From Herbidospora sakaeratensis (GTDB taxonomy: Bacteria; Actinomycetota; Actinomycetes; Streptosporangiales; Streptosporangiaceae), in NCBI RefSeq assembly GCF_001570525.1, contig NZ_BBXC01000011.1, positions 1-64,000 on the forward strand: DNA of 64,000 nt. The letters are read 5' to 3'. Within the stretch, counting starts at the first letter, position 1; the number at the start of each line of letters is the position of its first letter. Shown here piece by piece: positions 16,353 to 25,048 of this stretch. The notes beneath the pieces were generated by a model, which was not told the origin of the DNA, did not search any database, and saw only the letters and a list, made by a program, of their open reading frames with translations. Made by a program: the position numbers and the translations under genes.

Positions 16353-18403
16353 CGAACGGCCTTCGCCATGCTGGGCGGCATGACCGGCCGGTCGGCGGCC
16401 TTCTCGGGCGCGTCGTCGGGCTCGGCTTCGGGAGAGGGCTGCGGCGCGGGTTGCGGGGGCAGCGGCGTGGTGAACGGCGTCAGCGCGGGCAACGGCTCCG
16501 ACCGGTCCTGCGGCGCGGCGTCCTCCACGGGCTCCTGCTTGTCCTTCGCCGCCTGGCGGAGCACCGCTTGACGCGCCGCGTTCTCCACGGGCAGCGAGGT
16601 CGGCTGCGACGTCTCGGGCGGCGCCGGCATCGGGTTCGGCGTCGGGTTCGGCATCGGGTTCGGCAGGGGCCCGGGCCGGGTGTGCGCGCCCGGGACCGAG
16701 GGCAGCGGGGGGACGTACTGCGGCGTGGCGGTCTGCACCGGCAGCGGGGTCGAATAGGGCCTCGACGCGGGCAGCGGCTCGGGCGTGGAGTGCGGCGCGG
16801 AGGCCGGCAACGGCTGCGGCGTCGTGTGCATCGGCGTGGCCGGCCGCGGCTGCGGAATCGCGGTCCGGGCGGGCTGCGCGGTCGGCTGCGGGGCCGCCGT
16901 CTGGGCGGGCTGGACCACCGGCTGAGGCGCCGGGGTCTGCGCCGCCTGGGCCACGGGCTGAGGCGCCGGCTGGGGTGCCGGGATCTGCGCCTGTTGCGGA
17001 ACCGAGGTCTGCACCGGTGGGAGGGCCGAGAGCCGGGTCGGCTCCGGTTCCTGGGTCAGGGCCGGGGGGATGGTCGGCTGGAGGTCGTAGGCCGGTTCCG
17101 GTTCGCGGATTCGCTGGATCGACGGCGGCAGGAAGGGCCACTCGGCCGGGATGTACAGATGGGCGGCGCGCATGTGGGCGGCCCTCAGGTGGGCGGCGCG
17201 CAGGGCGCACTCGCGGGGGTTGCGGCCCGTGACCACGGCCCGGCCGCCGGGCTCGTAGCGTTCGAGCCAGCCCGCGTACGGCAGGTCGTCGTCGAGGTCG
17301 GCCAGGCGGGGGGCGCGGATGTCGACCGGGGTGACGATCGCGGCGCGGCGGTGGCGGTGCCGGGCGGCCTCCGGTTCGCGGCCGCAGCTGATGGCCGCGG
17401 CGGCGGCGGGCAGGTTGACCCCGGTGACCAGCTCGACGACGTGGCACAGCAGCGGGTCGGGCGGTCCCGGACGCAGGCCGGTCACGATGGCCGCGTCGTC
17501 GGACAGCAGCAGGCTGACGCCGCAGTGCCCGTCCTGGACGCCGACCGAGGACACCGCGGTCGCGACGACCGCCGCCATGTCGGCGTCGTCGAGCAGCGGG
17601 TCGGCGGCGTCGACGATGTCGTACTCGCCGAAGCGGCGGATCACCGCGACGGCGATCGGCGCGCCCGAACGGACCCAGCACTCCACTGTCACCGGTGCGC
17701 CCACCGGAACCTCCTCCACGAGAACGGCGCCGCTGTCGCCCGTGGCGGCCTGGGCGCCGGCGAATCCGGCGGGGATGCCGGCGAGATCGTCCACCCGCCG
17801 CCGGGACAGGTTCCCTCCGGGGGTCCGGGCGACGAACAGGACGGGGCAGCCGATGAGCTGGGCGGCCCGGTCGGCCTCTTCGGGTGAGACGGCGAGGATC
17901 GAGCGCGGGGTGCGCATGCCCCCGGCGGCGAGCAGGACCTGGGTGCTGACGGGGTCGGCGCTGCCGATGGCGGCGGTCTCCCCGAACGACGGCAGTCCGA
18001 GCCGCACGGCGGCCGCCGCGGCGACCTCCTGGTAGCGCGGCTCCCAGCAGATGACGCCGTCGACGCGGCGGGAGAAGCCCTCGACGGCGGCGGCGACCGC
18101 GGACGGGGTCATGGCCGGGACCCTGAGCCGGTCGGTGTGGCCGGAGCGGCCGGCGGAGACGTCGTCGGTGTCGACGAGCACGACGTCGAAGCCGCCCTGA
18201 CGGACCTGGGCCAGCAGCGACGCGGCGTCCTCGGAGCCGCCGGAACCCACCAGGGCCACGGTGCCGCGGTGGGGGGTGGGGATGCGCGCGCCGCCGCGGT
18301 GCGGCCAGGGAACCCGGCGGGCGAGCGCCCGGCCGGTCACGACGCGACGCCTGGTCAGTCCGTCCCTTTCGCCGTTCATAACGAACAGGTATTGCACGTT
18401 CAC
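16349..18403 (-). CDS. Degenerate ATP-grasp-like protein with long Pro/Gln-rich tail
   Basis: A 684-aa protein. Residues 48-400 follow the layout of ATP-grasp carboxylate-amine ligases: an N-terminal Rossmann-like lobe (VALVGSGG), an ATP-grasp segment (LLAAGGMRTPRSIL, then CPVLFVARTPGG), VLVEEVPVGAPVTVE and GVSLLLSDDAA. Two key elements look lost: the ATP-binding Lys of the PVVVKP strand reads VLFVAR, and the metal-binding ExNxRPGG reads VTGLRPGPP (308-315). RAAH occurs three times at about 402-415. Residues 425-684 are low-complexity Pro/Gln/Ala/Thr. GTG at 18403 has a partial AAAGGCGG site; GTG 18397 and ATG 18379 are alternatives. Confidence 0.65.
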   Translation of the reverse strand: MNVQYLFVMNGERDGLTRRRVVTGRALARRVPWPHRGGARIPTPHRGTVALVGSGGSEDAASLLAQVRQGGFDVVLVDTDDVSAGRSGHTDRLRVPAMTPSAVAAAVEGFSRRVDGVICWEPRYQEVAAAAAVRLGLPSFGETAAIGSADPVSTQVLLAAGGMRTPRSILAVSPEEADRAAQLIGCPVLFVARTPGGNLSRRRVDDLAGIPAGFAGAQAATGDSGAVLVEEVPVGAPVTVECWVRSGAPIAVAVIRRFGEYDIVDAADPLLDDADMAAVVATAVSSVGVQDGHCGVSLLLSDDAAIVTGLRPGPPDPLLCHVVELVTGVNLPAAAAAISCGREPEAARHRHRRAAIVTPVDIRAPRLADLDDDLPYAGWLERYEPGGRAVVTGRNPRECALRAAHLRAAHMRAAHLYIPAEWPFLPPSIQRIREPEPAYDLQPTIPPALTQEPEPTRLSALPPVQTSVPQQAQIPAPQPAPQPVAQAAQTPAPQPVVQPAQTAAPQPTAQPARTAIPQPRPATPMHTTPQPLPASAPHSTPEPLPASRPYSTPLPVQTATPQYVPPLPSVPGAHTRPGPLPNPMPNPTPNPMPAPPETSQPTSLPVENAARQAVLRQAAKDKQEPVEDAAPQDRSEPLPALTPFTTPLPPQPAPQPSPEAEPDDAPEKAADRPVMPPSMAKAVR

Positions 18404-18505
18404 TTGACTGCCGCCTTTACGAAGGAGGGTTCGCGCGGACTTGATGCAAATGATGTTGGAAGCATTGACAAGCGGATGTCAAGAAGAATTGTGACGGAGG
18501 GGGAA

Positions 18506-18607
18506 ATGCATATCTGCCGTGATCCTTTTACGGGATGCCGCACCACATACCAGGACAAATCAGACTCAGGTAACACCGGTCACTCGCATTTCTGTAAAGG
18601 AATTTGA
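18506..18607 (+). CDS. 33-aa Cys/His-containing peptide, candidate precursor
   Basis: A very short frame with an excellent ribosome site: GGAGGGGG begins 10 nt before the ATG. The 33-residue product starts MHICRDPFTGC and ends HSHFCKGI; Cys are at 4, 11 and 30 and His at 2, 26 and 28, so it could bind metal, form a thioether or disulfide, or be a ribosomal-peptide precursor. It lies between a divergent ATP-grasp-like/GNAT operon and a chorismate-lyase-like/exporter operon. Codon use is less GC-biased than in neighbours. It may instead be a regulatory leader peptide. Expression is not shown by sequence alone. Confidence 0.45.
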   Translation: MHICRDPFTGCRTTYQDKSDSGNTGHSHFCKGI

Positions 18608-18697
18608 CAAGAAGTCTTACAGCACGACCGATACCCCGACCTGCACTGACGACGTGCTGGAACGCAACAGCACAAGAGTGACCGAAATCCGACCCTA

Positions 18698-18725
18698 TTG
18701 CGAAAGTGGAGAAAGTAATTAAGAT
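18698..18725 (+). promoter_or_regulatory. Sigma-70-like promoter for the 18.8-kb operon
   Basis: TTGCGA (18698-18703), 16-bp spacer and TAAGAT (18720-18725) give a good housekeeping-type promoter, with a predicted start near 18732 and a leader of about 40 nt. Confidence 0.6.
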
Positions 18726-18734
18726 CTCAACTTG

Positions 18735-18752
18735 TGTCAGATAGTTTGTCAG
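18735..18752 (+). promoter_or_regulatory. TGTCAG direct repeats in the leader
   Basis: TGTCAG at 18735-18740 and again at 18747-18752, 12 bp apart, lie directly after the predicted transcription start. The same hexamer forms the arms of the palindrome at 11621-11639, suggesting a shared regulator. Confidence 0.45.
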
Positions 18753-18771
18753 AACGCGAAAGGAGGGTCAT

Positions 18772-19416
18772 ATGAGCATCCCGGCCGACGCCGTGACCCG
18801 AATGGTCCTCACCAACGACGGATCGACGACGCAATTGCTTTCCGCGTTACTCGGCGTACCGCTGCGCGTCCGTGTGCTCGACCAGCGGGGGCTGCCGTCC
18901 TCGCAAGTGCGGCCCCGCGCGGCCGTCAAGGCACTCGTGGCCGGCGAGGGCGACGCACCGCTCGTCGTCCGTAGATCGCAACTCGTCCGCCCGGACGGCA
19001 GGGCCATCTCGGTCAACACGGTGATCATGACGTCGAGTCATCTGGTCGCCCGCAGCATCGTCGACGGCGGGGGCACCCCCCTCGGCCGGGTGCTGCAGGG
19101 GGCCGTCGAACAGCGACGGGTGATCACCGAGACCGGCTGCCGGATGAGCGAATGGGGCGGTGTCGGCCGGCCCAGCGTCTACCGCTCGTATCTCGTCTTC
19201 GCTGGAGGCAGGCCATTCCTCCACGTCGAAGAGCAGTTCCACCCCGCGATCGTGACGCCCATCAGGGACCTCCCCCTCCTGGAGGAGGACCCCCGCCCGT
19301 GGCCCACGAAGAAACGTCCAGCGCACCCCCGCCGAGGACCCGCGATGCAGACGTACATCAGCGACACCCTGGTCTCCCTCCCCCAACCCACACCCGCCCG
19401 CAAGCCGGCCGAATGA
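18772..19416 (+). CDS. Chorismate-lyase-like protein
   Basis: A 214-aa protein resembling the chorismate pyruvate-lyase (UbiC/DUF98) fold, which makes 4-hydroxybenzoate and pyruvate from chorismate. Family features visible are MVLTNDGSTTQLLSALLG at the start, VVRRSQLVRPDG (Arg pair 67-68), GTPLG near 101-105, Arg116 and the late HVEEQF acid. A proline-rich C-terminal extension is unusual. AAAGGAGGG lies 5-12 nt before the ATG. The stop overlaps the next gene as ATGA, so enzyme and exporter are coupled. Activity on chorismate is inferred from family only. Confidence 0.7.
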   Translation: MSIPADAVTRMVLTNDGSTTQLLSALLGVPLRVRVLDQRGLPSSQVRPRAAVKALVAGEGDAPLVVRRSQLVRPDGRAISVNTVIMTSSHLVARSIVDGGGTPLGRVLQGAVEQRRVITETGCRMSEWGGVGRPSVYRSYLVFAGGRPFLHVEEQFHPAIVTPIRDLPLLEEDPRPWPTKKRPAHPRRGPAMQTYISDTLVSLPQPTPARKPAE

Positions 19417-21182
19417 GCGTTCTCACCCAGCGGCGCGGTGACGACGGCCTTCCCCCGTTGCTCACCGACCCGCCCCGCCGCCTTCAGGGGCGCGGACGAC
19501 CGGCGCCCACCTCGCACAAGCGCAAGACCACCTACCTGCCCGTCGTCGTGTGCGCCGGCATCATGGGCATCACCATGGCCGACACGCTCGCCGCCACCCT
19601 CGGCGTGCCGCAGCTCGCCGAGAGCGGCTTCGGGCCCAAGTCACCGATCGACACCCAGTGGCTGCTGACCGCCTTCGCCCTCCCGTACGCGGCGCTGCTG
19701 CCCGTCGGGGGGCGGCTCGCCGACGTGTTCGGCCCGCGGCGGCTGCTCACCATCGGACTGTCCCTGTTCTCCCTCGCGGCGTTCTGCACCGTCATCACGC
19801 CCCTGTGGAGCCTGCTGCTCGCCGCACGGGCCGCGCAGGGGCTCGGCGCGGCCCTGATGGTGCCCGCCTCGCTGGCGATGCTGCTGGCGACGGTGCCCAC
19901 CACCCGCAGAGCCGCCGCCATCGGCGTCTGGAGCGCGTCGACCGGCGTCGCCGGCACGCTCATGTACGCCCTCGGCGGCTGGTTCAGCCAGAACATGGAG
20001 ATCGGCTGGCGCGTGCTGTTCGTGCCCAGCGCGTTCCTCACCCTGCTCCTGCTGACGTTGTCGATGACGCTCCCCCGGCCGCCCCACACCCGTGGCGCGG
20101 TGCCCGACATCATCGGCTGCCTCCTGCTGGGCGCCGCCCTGGCGATGCTCACCTGGGCGATCGTCCAGTTCCCCCGCCGGGGCTGGGACCCGTACGTCAT
20201 CGGCGCGGTGTCCGGGGGGACGCTGATGCTGCTGGCGACGATGGCCCGCTCGGCCCACCACAAGGCCCCCGCCATCGACCTCGGTCTGTGGCGCAAGGGC
20301 CGCTTCGCCCTCGCCGGAACCCTCTCGGCCCTGTACGGCCTGGTCTCCCTCCCGATCCTGGTGATCATGCCGCTGTTCCTGGGCCAGGCGATGTTCCGCT
20401 CGCCGGAGCTGATCGGCGCCGCCATCGCGCCCAACGCGGCCGGTGTCCTCGTCGGCAGCGTCATCGCCGGCGGGCTGATCAAGCGCCGGGGCCCGCGCGT
20501 GGTCATCTACCTGGGCGCGGTCATCATCGCCGGAAGCTGCATCGGCCTCCTGCAACTGGTCATCGGCACCGGCAGGCCGCTCGACGTCCTGCAGGTGTGG
20601 TTGCCGCTGAACGCCGCGCTGGGCCTGGGCTTCGGCCTGCTCAACGCGGGCTCGTCGGCCGCCGCCGCGCTGACCGCCGGCCCGGAGCGTTACGCCACCG
20701 CGGTCGGCGCGACCATGTCCGTCCGCCAGGTGGGCGGCACGATCGGCATCGCCGTCACGGTGGTCCTGCTCGAACGCCCCCTGGTGGAGGCGCCGATGCC
20801 GGGCTACACGAGCGTCATCCTCGGGTCACTGGCCCTCGCGGTCTTCGCGGGCTGCCTGGGCCTGTTCTTCGGCGCCGCCAAACCCCCGGCCCCGGCCCGC
20901 TCCGCCAAACGCGCCCCGGACCACCCGGAACCCCGCCCGACCCCACGCCCCACACCACGCCCCGCCCCCCGCCCCGACCGTCCGGTCGCCCGCACGCCCG
21001 TCCACCCGCCGATCCCCCTGCCGCGGCGGGCCGTCCCCATGTCGGCCCCCATGTCGACCCCCATGTCCGCGCCGGTGGGCGACGAGGTCGCCGCCGAGAT
21101 GCTGCGCACCCTCAAGGAGACGACCAACCGCATCAACCTCATCGCCGACGTCCTGCTGGACCAGCAGCGACCGACGCGGTGA
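19413..21182 (+). CDS. MFS exporter (DHA2-like) with proline-rich tail
   Basis: A 589-aa permease. About 14 helices lie between residues 40 and 490; GGRLADVFGPRR is the motif-A loop, and an export-type motif C is suggested by VWSASTGVAGTLMYALGG. After the last helix comes a roughly 100-residue cytosolic tail with PRPTPRP and MSAPMSTPMSAP repeats, ending in a short amphipathic helix (ETTNRINLIADVLLDQQ). The start is set by the ATGA overlap with the chorismate-lyase-like gene (19413-19416). Probably exports the product of the adjacent genes. Confidence 0.82.
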   Translation: MSVLTQRRGDDGLPPLLTDPPRRLQGRGRPAPTSHKRKTTYLPVVVCAGIMGITMADTLAATLGVPQLAESGFGPKSPIDTQWLLTAFALPYAALLPVGGRLADVFGPRRLLTIGLSLFSLAAFCTVITPLWSLLLAARAAQGLGAALMVPASLAMLLATVPTTRRAAAIGVWSASTGVAGTLMYALGGWFSQNMEIGWRVLFVPSAFLTLLLLTLSMTLPRPPHTRGAVPDIIGCLLLGAALAMLTWAIVQFPRRGWDPYVIGAVSGGTLMLLATMARSAHHKAPAIDLGLWRKGRFALAGTLSALYGLVSLPILVIMPLFLGQAMFRSPELIGAAIAPNAAGVLVGSVIAGGLIKRRGPRVVIYLGAVIIAGSCIGLLQLVIGTGRPLDVLQVWLPLNAALGLGFGLLNAGSSAAAALTAGPERYATAVGATMSVRQVGGTIGIAVTVVLLERPLVEAPMPGYTSVILGSLALAVFAGCLGLFFGAAKPPAPARSAKRAPDHPEPRPTPRPTPRPAPRPDRPVARTPVHPPIPLPRRAVPMSAPMSTPMSAPVGDEVAAEMLRTLKETTNRINLIADVLLDQQRPTR

Positions 21183-21256
21183 GCCGCGAAACCAGCCTGC
21201 CCGGTGACCCGCTGCTCGGGACACCGGGCAGGCTCTTTCACTGCCAAGATCAGGTC

Positions 21257-21943
21257 GTGGACGTCGACGCCTTCTGGACCCTGATCGAGACCTCGGCCCG
21301 CGAAACCACGGCCAAAGAGGAACGGGCGACGTGGCTGGAAGACCGGCTGGCCGCCCTCACCCCCGAAGAGATCGCCGACTTCGCCTCCTGGTGGACGCTC
21401 GCCGCGAACCGGGCCTGCTCATGGGACATGTGGGCGACGGCACGGAAGATCATGCACACCGGTTCGCCCGACGGGTTCGAATACTTCGTCAGCTGGCTGA
21501 TCGGTCTGGGCCGCGACGCCTTCGAATCGGTGGCCGACCACCCCGACGCCGTCGTCGACCTGCCGGAGGTACGCCGCCTGCTGACGCTGACCCGCTCGTT
21601 CTTCCGCATCCGCCGACGCACGTCACGGTCGGGTGACGGCAGGTTCCGGCTGACCAGCGTCACGAAGACGGACGGCTTCCCCTGGACCGACGAAGACTGG
21701 CCCGTTTTCGAGGCCCTGCAGTACGCCCCCCACGCCGCCTACCAACGGGTGACCGGGCCGGATGCCGACGACCTTTTCGACGCCCTCGACCATCGGGGCG
21801 TGCGTAGCAGGTTCCCGCTGATGTGGACGACCGAGACGAGGCACCCTGGGCAGCCCCACGGCGACGACTGGGACTTCGACGACGAAGCGGAGTTCGCCCG
21901 CCGCCTCCCGCGAACGGCCCACTACTACGCAACCTCGTACTGA
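21257..21943 (+). CDS. DUF4240-type protein
   Basis: A 228-aa soluble protein whose N terminus (DVDAFWTLIE), ADFASWWTLAANRACSWDMW and the phrase GDDWDFDDEAEFARRLP match the DUF4240 pattern common in actinobacteria. Its role is unknown. GTG at 21257 is chosen because family members begin at the xDVDAFW segment; only a weak CAGG precedes it. It starts 74 bp after the exporter and closes the accessory block; the inverted hairpin repeat follows 70 bp later. Confidence 0.75.
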   Translation: MDVDAFWTLIETSARETTAKEERATWLEDRLAALTPEEIADFASWWTLAANRACSWDMWATARKIMHTGSPDGFEYFVSWLIGLGRDAFESVADHPDAVVDLPEVRRLLTLTRSFFRIRRRTSRSGDGRFRLTSVTKTDGFPWTDEDWPVFEALQYAPHAAYQRVTGPDADDLFDALDHRGVRSRFPLMWTTETRHPGQPHGDDWDFDDEAEFARRLPRTAHYYATSY

Positions 21944-22012
21944 CCGCGTCGCTGCGGCAGCCGACTGACTCAAGCTGTCGGGCGCGTCTCGTGCTCAGGT
22001 GGCGCACACACC

Positions 22013-22047
22013 CGGGCGGCTCTCGCCGCCCGAAATTTCGGCATATC
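22013..22047 (-). repeat. Hairpin repeat, inverted copy 5
   Basis: Read on the minus strand this is GATATGCCGAAATTTCGG continuing into arms CGGGCGGC (from the 22025-22032 side) and GCCGCCCG (22013-22020 side) with loop GAGA. Stem and loop match copy 1 at 92-111 exactly, 22 kb away in opposite orientation. Confidence 0.85.
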
Positions 22048-22056
22048 GAGCCCCCA

Positions 22057-22095
22057 CAAAAAGGGCGCCCCCGGCCATCGGCCGCAGGGCGCCCT
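22057..22095 (-). terminator. Terminator of the nucleoside operon
   Basis: On the minus strand AGGGCGCC (22095-22088) pairs with GGCGCCCT (22069-22062) and is followed by TTTTT. It lies just after the deoA stop. Confidence 0.75.
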
Positions 22096-22107
22096 GTTCC
22101 ACGTGCT

Positions 22108-23390
<1,283 letters not shown>

Positions 23391-23391
<1 letters not shown>

Positions 23392-23786
23392 TACTTCCCC
23401 GAAAGATCGTCAGGCCCGAAGGCGAACGGCAGGAACTTCGCCATCGGCCACGGCCCCTCCGGCGTCTCCACCAGCAGTTCGGGGCCGCCGTGCTCGAACA
23501 GCAGCTGACGGCAGCGCCCGCACGGCATCAGCAGTTCCTCGTGCCCGTCGACGCAGGTGAACGCCACCAGCCGGCCGCCGCCCGAGGCGTGCAGAGCCGA
23601 CACCAGGCCGCACTCGGCGCACAGGCCGATGCCGTAGGAGGCGTTCTCCACGTTGCAGCCGGTCACGATCCGGCCGTCGTCCACCAGCGCCGCCGCGCCC
23701 ACGGGGAAGTGGCTGTACGGCGCGTACGCGTTCCGCATGGCCTCCCCCGCCGCGGCGCGCAAGGCGTCCCAGTCGATTCGCGTCAT
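23391..23786 (-). CDS. cdd: Cytidine deaminase
   Basis: A 131-aa tetrameric-type cytidine deaminase producing uridine for DeoA. The zinc site is complete: CAE in GLCAECG (ligand Cys plus catalytic Glu) and MPCGRCRQ (two Cys ligands); the substrate segment NVENASYG is present. The start overlaps the upstream permease stop as ATGA (23783-23786) and the stop overlaps deoA by one base, so it is coupled on both sides. Confidence 0.95.
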
Positions 23787-25048
23787 TTCGCCTGTCCCCT
23801 CCGATAAGGCAGCCCGTCGGCGGCCGGCATCCGCAGCCGTTGCGAGGCCAGCGACAACACCAGCAGCGTCGTCAGGTGCGGCGTGAACGACGTGAACTGC
23901 TCGGGGATCGTGTCGGTGACCGCGAAGACCACCAGGACCGCGATGGCCGCGACACCCGTCAGCAGGGCGGCCCGCGACCGCTGCTGCTTCACGAACTGCC
24001 AGATCGCCACCGCCACCAGCAGCAGCGCCACGACCAGCAGCAGCGCGTGCACCGAGGTGCCGCCCTGCCGCAGCTGGAGCGCGTCGGTGTAGCCGAACAG
24101 CCCCGCGCCGGCCGCCAGGCCGCCCGGACGCCAGTTGCCGAAGATGACCGTCGCCAGGCCGATGAAGCCGCGTCCACCGGTCTGACCCTCACGGTAGGTG
24201 CCCGCGGCGACGATCGCGAGGAACGCCCCGCCGAGGCCGGCGAAGACGCCCGAGGCCAGTACCGCGACGTACTTGTAGAAGTAGACGTTCACGCCGAGCG
24301 ACTCGGCCGCGACCGGCCGCTCGCCGACCGACCGCAGGCGCAGTCCGAAGGCGGTGCGCCAGAGCAGCCAGAAGGTCAGCGGTACGAGCAGCACGCCCAG
24401 CAGCGTGAACAGCGACACGTTCTGGGTGAGCCCGCGCAGCACCCCGGCCAGGTCGGACAGGAAGAACCAGTGCCTGCCCTCCAGGTCGCGCAGCGGGTCG
24501 CCGATGCCCGGGATGCTCACCGTCTGCAGGGCCGGGATGCGCGGCGACTGGGTGTCGCCGCCGCCCGCCATGTCGGCGAAGACCAGCGTCGACAGGTACT
24601 TGGTGACGCCCAGGCCCAGGATGTTCAGCGCCACGCCCGACACGACGTGGTCGACGCCGAAGGTCACGGTCGCGACGGCGTGCAGGGCCGCGCCCAGCGC
24701 CCCGCCGATCGCGCCCGCCAGCACGCCGACCCAGGCGTTCCCGGTCACGATCGCGCCCCACGCGCCGAACCAGGTGCCGAGGATCATGATGCCCTCGAGG
24801 CCGATGTTGACCACGCCCGCCCGCTCCGACCACAGGCCGCCGAGGCCCGCCAGACCGATCGGGACGGCCGCCATCAGGGCCGCGCCGATCGCGCCGCCCG
24901 AGGTGATGTCGTTGGCGCCGGTCAGCACCCGGGCGACCGACAGCAGGAACAGCAGCGCCAGCAGGCCGAGGAGCAGCACCTGCCAGGTCAGCTTGAACTT
25001 CCGCGCAGGGGGCGCGGCGGCGGGGGCGGCCGTTGCGGTGGTGGTCAC
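23783..25048 (-). CDS. Nucleoside ABC transporter permease 2
   Basis: A 421-aa membrane permease of the BPD_transp_2 type used by BMP-dependent nucleoside importers (YufQ/NupQ-like). After a short Ala/Pro-rich cytosolic N terminus there are about 9-10 helices; WSERAGVVNIGLEGIM is the hallmark first-loop motif, and GLRLRSVGERPVAAESLG is the coupling region facing the ATPase. GTG at 25048 has AAGGAG 7 nt upstream and overlaps the previous stop as GTGA (25045-25048). Confidence 0.9.
   Translation of the reverse strand: MTTTATAAPAAAPPARKFKLTWQVLLLGLLALLFLLSVARVLTGANDITSGGAIGAALMAAVPIGLAGLGGLWSERAGVVNIGLEGIMILGTWFGAWGAIVTGNAWVGVLAGAIGGALGAALHAVATVTFGVDHVVSGVALNILGLGVTKYLSTLVFADMAGGGDTQSPRIPALQTVSIPGIGDPLRDLEGRHWFFLSDLAGVLRGLTQNVSLFTLLGVLLVPLTFWLLWRTAFGLRLRSVGERPVAAESLGVNVYFYKYVAVLASGVFAGLGGAFLAIVAAGTYREGQTGGRGFIGLATVIFGNWRPGGLAAGAGLFGYTDALQLRQGGTSVHALLLVVALLLVAVAIWQFVKQQRSRAALLTGVAAIAVLVVFAVTDTIPEQFTSFTPHLTTLLVLSLASQRLRMPAADGLPYRRGQAK

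Larger units (their letters stand above)
18404..18771. promoter_or_regulatory. AT-richer divergent region with a small peptide gene
   Basis: GC falls to roughly half in this stretch, in contrast with flanking genes. It contains the ribosome-site-led peptide gene at 18506-18607, a promoter at 18698-18725, TGTCAG direct repeats and a TTGACA at 18465-18470 without a clear -10. Another frame (18519-18722) stays open but lacks a well-placed ribosome site. Confidence 0.5.

Noticed and set aside
18426-18495. A 16-codon frame beginning MQMMLEAL upstream of the peptide
   Set aside because: AAGGAGG at about 18421 is too far from the ATG and there is no further support.
18519-18722. A 67-codon frame (GTG start) overlapping the 33-aa peptide
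   Set aside because: No ribosome site at usable distance and it overlaps a better-supported frame. Its second half has high GC3, so a frameshifted or remnant coding segment cannot be excluded.
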